The translations under genes and the position numbers were made by a program. This document shows positions 7,422 through 15,063 of a stretch of 25,714 nucleotides of DNA, in pieces. Every line of letters begins with the position of its first letter. Position 1 is the first letter of the stretch. The notes under the pieces were generated by a model. The model did no database searches. It worked only from the letters and a program-made list of their open reading frames with translations, and was not told the origin of the DNA. Source of the stretch: JAFGVL01 sp031553685 (GTDB taxonomy: Bacteria; Bacteroidota; Bacteroidia; Bacteroidales; Paludibacteraceae); assembly GCA_031553685.1 (NCBI GenBank), contig JAVBLE010000062.1, forward strand, positions 1 through 25,714, in the 5' to 3' direction.

Positions 7422-9089
7422 TTAATATCTAAAACTGCTTCCTCCTAAAAATTCGCGCAGGAGCGAAGTTGGTGGAATTTCGCGGTCATATATCGGGTTG
7501 AAATAAGCTAAAAACTTAAGCAAACGGTTTGCTTCTACAAATTCTTTGCTGTTTCGGGGCACTTCGCTCAATACTGGTTCTACATGTTTTTTGAGCACGG
7601 CGATTTCAAAAATAAGCGCCGAATTAAACATCACATTCGCATTCTCCTGGAAAGGAAAAATCCATTTATCCTCGCCATGCCGTACGCTTTGCCAACGCGA
7701 AATAGTTTCCTGCGCACTGTATCCCCGATAACGGAAATCGCGGATGATGCGGCGAAGCAACCGATTGTCCGTCGTTGGTATCCAGTTGTGATTGTCGAGT
7801 GCAATCGAAGTCAGCGCCGACACATAAATAGTAAACTTTGTTTCTGCCGGGATATTGGGTGTAAGTTCCGGATTCAGTGCATGAATTCCCTCCAGCAATA
7901 AAACATTATTTTTCCTCAGGCGAATTTTCTCCCCTTTAAACATGCGTTTCCCTGTTTCGAAATTGAAAGTTGGCAATTGCACTTCTTCGCCTTCCAGTAA
8001 CTGGTTTAACTGTTGATTAAAAAATTCAATATCAAGTGCATAAAGCGATTCAAAATCATACTCGCCGTTTTCGTCCAAAGGCGTATGTTCACGGTCAATA
8101 AAATAATTGTCGAGCGAAATAAGCAACGGATGCACACCTACTGCCCGCAATTGAATGGAAAGCCTTTTGCTAAAAGTAGTTTTGCCGGACGATGACGGAC
8201 CTGAAATCATGACAAAACGCCGTTTGTCAATCGTTTGCATAATTTGGTCGGCAATGCCCGCAATTTTCTTCTCGTGCAGGGCTTCGGCAACTTTAATAAG
8301 GTCGTATGCTTTCTTTTTCTGGTATGCCAAATTAAAATCGCCTACATTACTGATACCCATAATTTCATTCCAACGGATATATTCGTTGAAAACATCGTGC
8401 ATTTTAGGCTGTTCCACATATTCTTCCAGCACAGCCGGATTGGTGCGCGACGGGGTGCGAATCAATATTCCTTCATACTTATGTTCAAGGTCAAACAACT
8501 CCAAATACTCTGTATTCGGCACCAACACGCCACTGTAATAGTCTGTGTATCCATCCAGTTCGTAATACTCTACATACGGATGGTTGATGGTTTCGAGTAA
8601 AATAACCTTGTCCATCTGTTTTTGCTCGCGAAACATTTCAATCACTTCCGCACCACGCTTTTCATGCCGAACGATAGGAATTTTTTGCCGGATAATCTCT
8701 TGCATCCGGTTTTTAAGCAACTGTACATCGTTGTCTGTAACCTCTCTGCCGAGCTTCTTTATTTTGCAAAAATATCCTTTCGAAAGTGGGTGTTGTACAT
8801 GCAACTCGGCTTGCGGGAATAAATCGTGCAGTGCTTTGGATAGCAACAAACACAAAGAGCGCACATATACCCGTATGCCCGACGAGCTGGTAATATCTAT
8901 AAAATCAATATCAAAAGGTTTATAAATGGAGAAACTTAAACAAACTGATTTATAATTGACTGTGGCTGCAACCACCTGTTTTTCGTTAGGTAAACGGATT
9001 GATTTTAATACATCCGACATCATTGTCCCCATAGGAAACTCGTGATAAGTTTTATCTTTTAAGTAATAAATAGAAACGGTTTGAGACAT
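7422..9089 (-). CDS. nucleoside (uridine-type) kinase with TGS/ThrRS-like N-terminus
   Basis: This 555-aa cytoplasmic protein has an N-terminal region (about 1-65) resembling the TGS domain, and a middle region (about 65-240) resembling the second additional domain of threonyl-tRNA synthetase, with HxxxKGYFCKI near 100-110. A C-terminal kinase domain contains the P-loop GPSSSGKT (297-304), LISLDNYF and LLLEGIHALNP, typical of phosphoribulokinase/uridine kinase enzymes. It probably phosphorylates a nucleoside such as uridine using NTP. The architecture is common in Bacteroidota and Firmicutes, and the role of the synthetase-like part is unknown. It is the first gene of an operon with porZ. Confidence 0.88.
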   Translation of the reverse strand: MSQTVSIYYLKDKTYHEFPMGTMMSDVLKSIRLPNEKQVVAATVNYKSVCLSFSIYKPFDIDFIDITSSSGIRVYVRSLCLLLSKALHDLFPQAELHVQHPLSKGYFCKIKKLGREVTDNDVQLLKNRMQEIIRQKIPIVRHEKRGAEVIEMFREQKQMDKVILLETINHPYVEYYELDGYTDYYSGVLVPNTEYLELFDLEHKYEGILIRTPSRTNPAVLEEYVEQPKMHDVFNEYIRWNEIMGISNVGDFNLAYQKKKAYDLIKVAEALHEKKIAGIADQIMQTIDKRRFVMISGPSSSGKTTFSKRLSIQLRAVGVHPLLISLDNYFIDREHTPLDENGEYDFESLYALDIEFFNQQLNQLLEGEEVQLPTFNFETGKRMFKGEKIRLRKNNVLLLEGIHALNPELTPNIPAETKFTIYVSALTSIALDNHNWIPTTDNRLLRRIIRDFRYRGYSAQETISRWQSVRHGEDKWIFPFQENANVMFNSALIFEIAVLKKHVEPVLSEVPRNSKEFVEANRLLKFLAYFNPIYDREIPPTSLLREFLGGSSFRY

Positions 9090-9123
9090 ATATTTGTTCT
9101 TTCTTTTTTGAAAATTTAATCCA

Positions 9124-9131
9124 CAAATGTA
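9124..9131 (-). promoter_or_regulatory. -7 box upstream of the nucleoside kinase
   Basis: The minus strand reads TACATTTG, matching TAnnTTTG, 35 bp before the ATG at 9089. A TTTG exists upstream (9156-9159) but at 24 bp spacing, so the -33 element is uncertain. Confidence 0.45.
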
Positions 9132-9189
9132 CGAAAATAGATTTATTTAAGTTTACAAAACAAATTATTGATATATTTTTATCGGTTCG

Positions 9190-9253
9190 GATTGCTTTGT
9201 TCCTCGCAATGACGCTTCGGTTATCTGTCGTCATTGCGAGGAACGAAGCAATC
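9190..9253. repeat. 25-bp palindromic intergenic element
   Basis: Arms 9190-9214 and 9229-9253 are reverse complements at 24 of 25 positions, with a 14-nt loop. The arm contains CGTCATTGCGAGGAAC and ends with GCAATC. Elements of this type occur as dispersed intergenic repeats in many bacterial genomes. It has no coding content and lies in the 454-bp spacer between the kinase and pyk genes. Confidence 0.8.
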
Positions 9254-9410
9254 TCTGGCTAATAGATTTCATGTTTACAGAATGTATCATTATTTATTTT
9301 GAAATACTTAGTAGCAAAACTTCTATCTTGCTATTATTTTCAAAAAAATCAATCTATTTGTTCTTCAAATCAAAATCATTTTAGATACAAAGCAGAAAAA
9401 ATCATCATTA

Positions 9411-9474
9411 AGATGGATAAATACCAATATCCATCTAATCGATAAAAGGGAAACCCGCAACACAGCATCGGGTT
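9411..9474. other. two hairpins in the pyk 3' region
   Basis: AGATGGATA (9411-9419) pairs perfectly with TATCCATCT (9428-9436), and AACCCG (9452-9457) with CGGGTT (9469-9474). With the terminator at 9484-9516 this makes three stem-loops in a row downstream of pyk. The second, read on the minus strand, is followed by TCCCTTTTATC and could be a back-up terminator. Nothing gene-like is seen elsewhere in 9254-9410. Confidence 0.5.
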
Positions 9475-9483
9475 GTAAATACA

Positions 9484-9516
9484 AAAACTCCCAAACCGGA
9501 ATAGTTTGGGAGTTTT
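9484..9516 (-). terminator. intrinsic terminator of pyk (bidirectional form)
   Basis: Arms 9484-9496 and 9504-9516 form a perfect 13-bp stem (AAAACTCCCAAAC and its complement) with a 7-nt loop. A-rich and T-rich flanks mean it could work in both directions. It starts 27 bp downstream of the pyk stop codon. Confidence 0.88.
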
Positions 9517-9543
9517 GATCATATCAATGTTCCTTGATAGAAC

Positions 9544-10992
9544 TTAAAATCTTGGCAATTTATATATATCCTGATTGCGAAGAATTGCTTTCACTTGATT
9601 TATTTCGAGGAAAGTGGTACCGTAACCGGCACCAAAACTGCCACTTAAATAGGTAATATAATCATCTTCCGAGATTTTACCTCGTTGTAGCAGATCATTC
9701 ATTGCCCCAAGAAGGTATTCGCGCGAGTCGGCTTTTTGTGCCTGATACGACGCCGAAACACCATACGACAAAGATAATTCGCGCACTGTGCGTTCTTTAT
9801 AGCAAATGGCAAGCACAGGATTTGTACTGCGGAATGCGGCTAAATAGCGTGCAGTGCGTCCTGTATAACTGTCGGTAATAATAGCTTTTGTGCCGATTTC
9901 GTTGGCTGCATTAGCTGCTTGTTTGGCAAGGAAAGCCGTTGTGTCATGTTCCGAACTTGTAAATGATATTTGGATATCATTTTCGGGCATTTTGCTCAAT
10001 TCGGCTTCTTCGGCAATCTTAGCCATTGTAGCCACTGCCTCAAGCGGATATTTACCATAAGCTGTTTCGCCGCTAAGCATAATGGCATCGGTGCGGTAAT
10101 AAATAGCATTGGCAATGTCGGTAACTTCGGCGCGGGTTGGGCGTGGGTTCGAAATCATCGAGTGCAACATTTGAGTGGCTACAATCACCGGTTTTTTAGC
10201 AAGTACGGCTTTGCGGATAAGGCGGCGTTGGATGCCCGGAATTTTCTCCTGGGGCACTTCTATTCCCAAATCGCCACGCGCAATCATAATGCCATACGCT
10301 ACTTGAAGAATTTCGTCAATATTATCAACCCCTTCTTGATTTTCTATTTTGGCAATAATTTTAATTTGACTGCCTTTCTCATCCAAAATCTGTTGAATAT
10401 CCAACACATCCTGTTTGTTGCGCACAAATGAGTGAGCAATAAAATCCACATCATATTTAATGGCTAACCCAATGTTTTTAATGTCTTTCTCGGTCAACGA
10501 AGGAAGGTTGATGCGTACACCCGGCACATTCACACTTTTGCGGCTACCCAACATCCCGTCGTTTTGCGCTTCACAAAGCAGGTATTCGTCTGTTTTTTCA
10601 ATTACTTTCAGGTCAATCTCTCCATCGTCCAAAAGCAAATGACGATCTACATTTAAATCGGTTACAATATGAAGATACGAAACAGCGATGCATTCTTTAG
10701 AACTCAACAAATCAGGATTGCCAACCACTTTTATCTTATCGCCCGTTATGATTTGAACAGGTTCGCCATCAGTAGTTTTGCTTGTTCGGATTTCAGGACC
10801 TTTTGTGTCCATTAAAATCCCGATTTTGTTCGATACACTGCGCGTGTTGCCAATAATACGGGCAAACCCATCTTCATCCATGTGTGCAGAGTTCATCCGC
10901 ACAACATTCATTCCGGCAAGATACAAATCTTTCAAAAAATCGACATCACAGCGGATGTCCGATATAGTTGCTACAATTTTAGTATGTTTCAT
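9544..10992 (-). CDS. pyk: pyruvate kinase
   Basis: This 482-aa cytoplasmic enzyme transfers phosphate from phosphoenolpyruvate to ADP, the last step of glycolysis. Visible motifs are LMDTKGPEIRT (substrate and K+ site, with the Glu typical of K+-dependent enzymes), VDFIAHSFVR, the active-site signature IKIIAKIENQEG (with the catalytic Lys and metal-binding Glu), MIARGDLGIEVP and MLSGETAYGKYP. The C-terminal ~130 residues are the usual allosteric domain. The N-terminal RMNSAH replaces the classical NFSHG, losing one Ser that usually helps bind K+; I believe such variants occur in Bacteroidota. It lies 80 bp downstream of aroQ and may be co-transcribed with it. Confidence 0.96.
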   Translation of the reverse strand: MKHTKIVATISDIRCDVDFLKDLYLAGMNVVRMNSAHMDEDGFARIIGNTRSVSNKIGILMDTKGPEIRTSKTTDGEPVQIITGDKIKVVGNPDLLSSKECIAVSYLHIVTDLNVDRHLLLDDGEIDLKVIEKTDEYLLCEAQNDGMLGSRKSVNVPGVRINLPSLTEKDIKNIGLAIKYDVDFIAHSFVRNKQDVLDIQQILDEKGSQIKIIAKIENQEGVDNIDEILQVAYGIMIARGDLGIEVPQEKIPGIQRRLIRKAVLAKKPVIVATQMLHSMISNPRPTRAEVTDIANAIYYRTDAIMLSGETAYGKYPLEAVATMAKIAEEAELSKMPENDIQISFTSSEHDTTAFLAKQAANAANEIGTKAIITDSYTGRTARYLAAFRSTNPVLAICYKERTVRELSLSYGVSASYQAQKADSREYLLGAMNDLLQRGKISEDDYITYLSGSFGAGYGTTFLEINQVKAILRNQDIYKLPRF

Positions 10993-11019
10993 GAAAAATA
11001 GTTACAAATTTTGTTATTT

Positions 11020-11066
11020 ACAGATTTACAGATAATCGTTTTCAATTCGTCAATCTATAAATCTGT
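11020..11066. repeat. small inverted repeat between aroQ and pyk
   Basis: ACAGATTTA (11020-11028) and TAAATCTGT (11058-11066) form a perfect 9-bp stem with a 29-nt loop. It may be an attenuator or a relic of an intergenic repeat. No -7 box was found for pyk in this gap. Confidence 0.45.
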
Positions 11067-11072
11067 CAATTG

Positions 11073-11492
11073 TCAATTCTTGGTTAATGCTTCAATAGCC
11101 AACCGGTATGAATCCATGCCGAACCCGCAAACAATTCCTTTGCATACAGATGAAAGGTATGAATGATGACGGAATTTTTCGCGAGCAAAAACATTCGACA
11201 TGTGTACTTCGATAACCGAAACCGAAATGGCTTTAATAGCGTCGGCAATGGCGATAGAAGAATGTGTATATGCACCTGCATTTAACACAATGCCATCTAC
11301 TGAAAAGCCTTTGTCGTGAAGCTCATCAATGATAGCGCCTTCATGATTCGACTGAAAATATTCGAAAATATGCTGAGGAAAATGTTTTTTCAATATCTCC
11401 AAATAATCTTCGAAAGATTGATTTCCATAAATTTCCGGTTCGCGTTTGCCGAGCAAATTCAGATTTGGACCATTTATAATTAATATACGCAT
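11073..11492 (-). CDS. aroQ: type II 3-dehydroquinate dehydratase
   Basis: This 139-aa cytoplasmic enzyme, a dodecamer in known members, removes water from 3-dehydroquinate to give 3-dehydroshikimate, the shikimate step after AroB. The type II signature INGPNLNLLGKREPEIYG (6-23) includes the catalytic Tyr22. NAGAYTHSS (71-79) and EVHMSN (95-100, with the general-acid His97) complete the active site, and REKFRHHS (104-111) carries the conserved Arg. Length is typical. It is divergent from the amidase gene, with 111 bp between the two ATGs. Confidence 0.96.
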   Translation of the reverse strand: MRILIINGPNLNLLGKREPEIYGNQSFEDYLEILKKHFPQHIFEYFQSNHEGAIIDELHDKGFSVDGIVLNAGAYTHSSIAIADAIKAISVSVIEVHMSNVFAREKFRHHSYLSSVCKGIVCGFGMDSYRLAIEALTKN

Positions 11493-11571
11493 GGCTTGAA
11501 AATTTTTGCAAAAGTAGTGTTTTTTTATCGACTTGCGGTAAATAGATTACATAAAAGACTTTTTGTTTTAT

Positions 11572-11579
11572 TATTTTTG
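11572..11579 (+). promoter_or_regulatory. -7 box upstream of the amidase gene
   Basis: TATTTTTG fits TAnnTTTG and lies 25 bp before the ATG at 11604. No well-spaced -33 TTTG is seen. Confidence 0.45.
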
Positions 11580-11603
11580 CAACAAAATATTTCAAGAAAA
11601 TCA

Positions 11604-12161
11604 ATGATGAAAATACTTTTTACAATATGTTTGTCAAGTCTGATATTAACTTGTTCGGCACAAACAAAAAAAGACAGTTTGCTGAATGTCATTGATTTGA
11701 CAAACAAAGTAAATTACGGTCACCGCATTGAATCCGGTCGTTTAATTGATATTATAGTTATCCATTCATCGTATTATGTAAATCCCGATTCATTTTCGGT
11801 AGCGGGTGTCATGCAGCAATACAAGCAATACGGCGTTTCGCCGCATTATATTGTTGACCGTAAAGGAAATGTTTATTTGACCGTGGCCGAAAAAAATGTA
11901 GCCTTTCATGCCGGCGCAAGCCAACTGCCGGGTACAAACCGCACAGCATTGAATACGAACTCTATCGGGATAGAAATTTTGGACACACCCACCAATCCGC
12001 CATCAGAAATCGAACTCGAAGCATTGGTGCGTTTAGTAAAAGATATTAAAGCGCGCAATCCTATAAAATATGTAGTTCGACATAGCGACATCGCTCCCGG
12101 TCGCAAAACCGACCCATGGGCTTTCCCTTGGGAACGATTTTTGAAAATGTTGGGCGAATGA
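11604..12161 (+). CDS. secreted N-acetylmuramoyl-L-alanine amidase (Amidase_2 fold)
   Basis: This 185-aa zinc hydrolase cleaves the bond between muramic acid and the peptide of peptidoglycan. The start at 11604 (or 11607, MK) is chosen because it opens a signal peptide (about 1-19, ILTCSAQ); a longer frame upstream lacks this. Cys17 could be a lipid-attachment site, but Thr at -1 is atypical. Zinc ligands are H54 (VIHSS), H160 (VVRHSDIAPGRK) and D170 (KTDPW). FHAGAS (101-106) and NSIGIEI (119-125) are further family motifs. It has only the catalytic domain. It acts in the periplasm, in wall turnover or recycling. It is transcribed towards the tRNA-tatD unit on the opposite strand. Confidence 0.88.
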   Translation: MMKILFTICLSSLILTCSAQTKKDSLLNVIDLTNKVNYGHRIESGRLIDIIVIHSSYYVNPDSFSVAGVMQQYKQYGVSPHYIVDRKGNVYLTVAEKNVAFHAGASQLPGTNRTALNTNSIGIEILDTPTNPPSEIELEALVRLVKDIKARNPIKYVVRHSDIAPGRKTDPWAFPWERFLKMLGE

Positions 12162-12204
12162 ATGTTGTGAAACATTACGCGTTTCTGACACAATTAATTT
12201 TCAC

Positions 12205-12233
12205 AAAAAAGGCTAAGCAGTTATTACTTAGCC
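12205..12233 (-). terminator. terminator of the tatD/tRNA-Ser transcript
   Basis: GGCTAAG (12211-12217) pairs perfectly with CTTAGCC (12227-12233) with a 9-nt loop. Read on the minus strand it is followed by TTTTTT. It begins 4 nt after the tRNA 3' end. Confidence 0.85.
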
Positions 12234-12236
12234 TTG

Positions 12237-12324
12237 CGGAAAGGAAGAGATTCGAACTCTCGATACACTTTTGGCGTATACACGCTTTCCAGGCGTGCCT
12301 CTTCAACCACTCGAGCACCTTTCC
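12237..12324 (-). tRNA. trnS(gga): tRNA-Ser (anticodon GGA)
   Basis: The acceptor stem GGAAAGG/CCTTTCC, the anticodon stem CACGC/GCGTG with loop CTGGAAA (anticodon GGA, reading UCC/UCU codons), a long class II variable arm (TATAC.../GTGTA) and the T arm GAGAG-TTCGAAT-CTCTT are all visible. The discriminator is G. The following bases are CAA, so the 3' CCA is not encoded and must be added by CCA-adding enzyme. It lies 8 nt downstream of tatD and upstream of a good terminator, so it may be processed from the tatD transcript. Confidence 0.95.
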
Positions 12325-12332
12325 AAAATTAT

Positions 12333-13106
12333 TTAGCCCGGCAAAGATAATATTTTTAGCGCATTCTCCGTCGTTCTATTTTCAATTGTTTGCGCATTTA
12401 CAGCATAAATCTCTGCCAACTTCTCTACAACCAATTGCAAGTAAGCCGGTTCATTCCGTTTTCCACGATAAGGCGTAGGCGCCAACCATGGCGCATCCGT
12501 TTCCAGCACCACAAAATCAAGCGGCAAGTGGCGCAGCGTTTCGTTCAAAATAGATTTTTTGAAAGTAACAATCCCGTTAATCCCTACTTTAAAGTTTTCC
12601 AGCGCCATTATTTTTTGAGCCTCTTCAATCGATCCTCCAAAACAGTGGAAAATCCCACGCAACTTATCACAACTATATTTTTGCAAAATTTCGTAAGTTT
12701 CATCAAAAGCATTTCGCACATGCAATATTAATGGTAAATCATATTCCAATGCCCATTCTATCTGCTGCTCAAAAGCAACAATCTGTTCCTTGAAAAATGT
12801 TTTATCATGGTATAAATCCAATCCCGCCTCGCCAATAGCACAAAACGAACGACTATCTAAATGCTTTTTTACAAGCGCTAATTCATTCCGATAATCTTCC
12901 TTAACCGAAGTCGGGTGCAAACCCACAGAAGAGCAAAACAGTTTCGGGTCTGTAGCCTCAAGCGCCAACATCCGATCGAGGCTTTCGCTATCCACGCCCG
13001 CAAGCACAATATGCCCCACACCCGACGCTTTCGCCCGATCGATTACCGCCGCCAAATCCTCGTCGTAATCGTTCATATAGAGATGAGAATGAGTATCTAT
13101 GATCAT
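12333..13106 (-). CDS. tatD: TatD-family metal-dependent DNase
   Basis: This 257-aa cytoplasmic TIM-barrel hydrolase belongs to the TatD family, whose members show metal-dependent 3'-5' exonuclease activity on DNA/RNA or D-aminoacyl-tRNA deacylase activity. The start is placed at the ATG at 13106 because MIIDTHSHLY is the canonical N-terminus with metal ligands H6 and H8; an extension upstream to 13226 would be hydrophobic and falls in an inverted repeat. Further ligands are in GEAGLD, LILHVRNA, GIFHCFGG and LETDAPWLAP. Length is typical (about 255-265). It is divergent from queA and followed by tRNA-Ser. Confidence 0.94.
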   Translation of the reverse strand: MIIDTHSHLYMNDYDEDLAAVIDRAKASGVGHIVLAGVDSESLDRMLALEATDPKLFCSSVGLHPTSVKEDYRNELALVKKHLDSRSFCAIGEAGLDLYHDKTFFKEQIVAFEQQIEWALEYDLPLILHVRNAFDETYEILQKYSCDKLRGIFHCFGGSIEEAQKIMALENFKVGINGIVTFKKSILNETLRHLPLDFVVLETDAPWLAPTPYRGKRNEPAYLQLVVEKLAEIYAVNAQTIENRTTENALKILSLPG

Positions 13107-13130
13107 AATTTGTTGAAAGAATAAAGAATA

Positions 13131-13264
13131 AAGACTAAAAGACAAAAGAGCAAAGACAAAACGCAAAAAATCATTGAGATACATCTCTTTGAAAAATAAT
13201 TGTTGAGCAAAGTTTACCACAAGCAATCAAAGTATCAGTCTTTACTCTTTTATCTTTTAGTCTT
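13131..13264. repeat. 27-bp inverted repeat between tatD and queA
   Basis: Arms 13131-13157 and 13238-13264 are reverse complements at 25 of 27 positions, separated by 80 bp. Both mismatches would be G-U pairs in a minus-strand transcript. The arms are made of AAAGAC/AAAAGA-type units. The element fills most of the divergent spacer and would form a long hairpin in the tatD leader. Confidence 0.75.
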
Positions 13265-13279
13265 TAAGTCTATTTTTAC

Positions 13280-13287
13280 TACTTTTG
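13280..13287 (+). promoter_or_regulatory. -7-like box upstream of queA
   Basis: TACTTTTG fits TAnnTTTG but lies only 9 bp from the ATG at 13297, which would give a nearly leaderless transcript. No -33 TTTG is found at 19 bp. Tentative. Confidence 0.35.
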
Positions 13288-13296
13288 TTTTTCAAA

Positions 13297-14517
13297 ATGA
13301 ACGCAAAGATACAACAAATACGCATTGAGGACTACAACTATCCGCTGCCCGACGGGCAAATAGCCAAATTTCCCCTCGCCCAGCGCGATACTTCCAAATT
13401 ATTATTGAATAAAAATGGAGAATTAAGCGAACATTCGTTTTCCGATTTGCCCTCATTACTGCCCGAAAACAGTTTGTTGGTTTTCAACAATACCAAAGTC
13501 ATACAAGCCCGTTTGTTTTTCTACAAAGAAACCGGCGCACAAATCGAAATATTCTGCCTCGAACCATACCTTCCGGCAGATTACGCACTATCATTCCAAC
13601 AAACCCGCACATGCGAATGGAAATGCCTGATAGGTAATGCCAAAAAGTGGAAAGAAGGCAAACTATCCGCACAAATAGGAACCACCACACTCACCGCCGA
13701 ACAAACAGGAAACGACGGCGAAAGCTACATGGTTCGCTTCGAGTGGAACAACGAGCGAATGACCTTTGCCGATATCCTCGACGCAGCCGGCGAACTCCCT
13801 ATCCCACCCTACTTACATCGCCGCACCGAAGCCTCCGATTTGGAGACCTACCAAACTACTTATTCCAAGATAAAGGGTTCGGTAGCCGCACCTACTGCCG
13901 GGCTGCATTTCACACCCGCCGTCTTCGACGCCCTTTTGGAGCGTGGCATCGGCAACGCCGAACTGACACTGCATGTAGGAGCTGGCACCTTTCGCCCCGT
14001 AAAAACGGAAACCATCGGCGACCACACCATGCATGCCGAAACCTTTTCGGTAAGCCGCCGTGTGCTTGCACTATTAATATATAACCTGGGGAGAATTACA
14101 GCGGTTGGCACCACTTCTGTGCGCACCCTCGAAAGCCTGTATTGGATTGGTGTGCAGCTGGAAAACAATCCTGACCAAAGCATTTTTCAAGTATCGCAAT
14201 GGGAACCTTACGAGACAACACGGCAGATTCCGGTAGAGAAATCACTGCAAAATATTATTGATTATTTGGCAAAAAACGGGAAAGAAAACTTGCAGGCATC
14301 TACCCAAATTATGATTGTGCCCGGCTACGAATTTAAACTGGTTGACAGCATTATTACTAACTTCCACCAACCGCAAAGTACGCTTTTGCTACTTGTCTCG
14401 GCTTATCTCAAAAGCGATTGGCGCACAATGTACGATTATGCCTTGGCGCACGATTTTCGTTTTCTCAGTTATGGAGACAGTTCGTTGTTAATTAATGAAA
14501 CAAACCGATCCTTATAA
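13297..14517 (+). CDS. queA: S-adenosylmethionine:tRNA ribosyltransferase-isomerase
   Basis: This 406-aa cytoplasmic enzyme moves the ribosyl part of SAM onto preQ1 in the tRNA anticodon wobble position to make epoxyqueuosine, the penultimate step of queuosine synthesis. The start is the ATG at 13297 (MNAKIQQIRIEDYNYPLP); a TTG 12 bp upstream is less likely. Family motifs seen are the N-terminal YPLPDGQIAKFPLAQRD, LLVFNNTKVIQARL, SVAAPTAGLHFT, LTLHVGAGTFRPVK and, near the end, SIITNFHQPQSTLLLLVSAY. It is slightly longer than the usual ~350 residues because of lineage-typical insertions. The coding region is rich in C on the sense strand. No other queuosine gene is in the window. Confidence 0.94.
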   Translation: MNAKIQQIRIEDYNYPLPDGQIAKFPLAQRDTSKLLLNKNGELSEHSFSDLPSLLPENSLLVFNNTKVIQARLFFYKETGAQIEIFCLEPYLPADYALSFQQTRTCEWKCLIGNAKKWKEGKLSAQIGTTTLTAEQTGNDGESYMVRFEWNNERMTFADILDAAGELPIPPYLHRRTEASDLETYQTTYSKIKGSVAAPTAGLHFTPAVFDALLERGIGNAELTLHVGAGTFRPVKTETIGDHTMHAETFSVSRRVLALLIYNLGRITAVGTTSVRTLESLYWIGVQLENNPDQSIFQVSQWEPYETTRQIPVEKSLQNIIDYLAKNGKENLQASTQIMIVPGYEFKLVDSIITNFHQPQSTLLLLVSAYLKSDWRTMYDYALAHDFRFLSYGDSSLLINETNRSL

Positions 14518-14546
14518 TTGATTTTTAAAACTTCAATTTATTAGAA

Positions 14547-14839
14547 GTTGTCTAAATTTATTTTTACACAGAGAAAAATGTATTCTTAAGGTTGATTTAT
14601 TTTGTTGTAAAGAGTTATTAAACAAAGATTTCTATCGAGAAAATACAAGAAAAACACAGAGAGGAGAAAAATCAAAGATTTTTCATTCCTCTGTGTAACT
14701 CTGCATTTTTCTCAAAAGAAATTTAGAATTAAAAGTCTCATTTTTAAATGAATACATCTTTACAAAAATATATTTTCCTCTGTGTAAAAATATATAGTCT
14801 CACGCTATAAAAATGTCCTGTAATTAAAATTTAGACAAC
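14547..14839. repeat. nested palindromic element in the dnaN upstream spacer
   Basis: Three perfect inverted pairs are nested: 14547-14559 with 14827-14839 (13 bp, GTTGTCTAAATTT), 14561-14573 with 14778-14790 (13 bp, TTTTTACACAGAG) and 14578-14585 with 14750-14757 (8 bp). In the centre is a hairpin, 14654-14673 with 14677-14696 (16 of 20 paired, 3-nt loop). The whole 293 bp can fold as one long cruciform with bulges. No coding frame is seen. It could be a MITE-like non-autonomous element or a recombination product of ACACAGAG repeats. No flanking target-site duplication was identified. Confidence 0.65.
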
Positions 14840-14985
14840 CCCTTAGAGATTTTACTCATTAAGATAAAATCTTTGCGTCTTTTTATTTTTCATTGTTACG
14901 CCTTCTCGTTCTGTGTATAAAGGAAACGAAATTTCTGGTGTATTTATGTCTTACAAAATTTAAACAATCTCAAAGGGTTCATTTT

Positions 14986-15016
14986 TTTGTTCGTCAAAAA
15001 GTTTTTTTTACCTTTG
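14986..15016 (+). promoter_or_regulatory. promoter of dnaN (TTTG-N19-TACCTTTG)
   Basis: TTTG (14986-14989) and TACCTTTG (15009-15016) are separated by exactly 19 bp, a perfect Bacteroidota consensus. The leader to the ATG at 15064 is about 40 nt. Confidence 0.82.
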
Positions 15017-15063
15017 GCTACTTTTATTGTTCAATTTGAAAATCAACTTAACTTATTCATATT

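Noticed and set aside
13107..13226. 40-residue hydrophobic N-terminal extension of TatD
   Set aside because: TatD proteins begin with the metal-binding DTHSH at residue 4-8. The extension lies inside the 27-bp inverted-repeat element.
14518..15063. replication origin next to dnaN
   Set aside because: No dnaA gene and no cluster of TTATCCACA-type DnaA boxes is visible. In Bacteroidales dnaN is often away from the origin.
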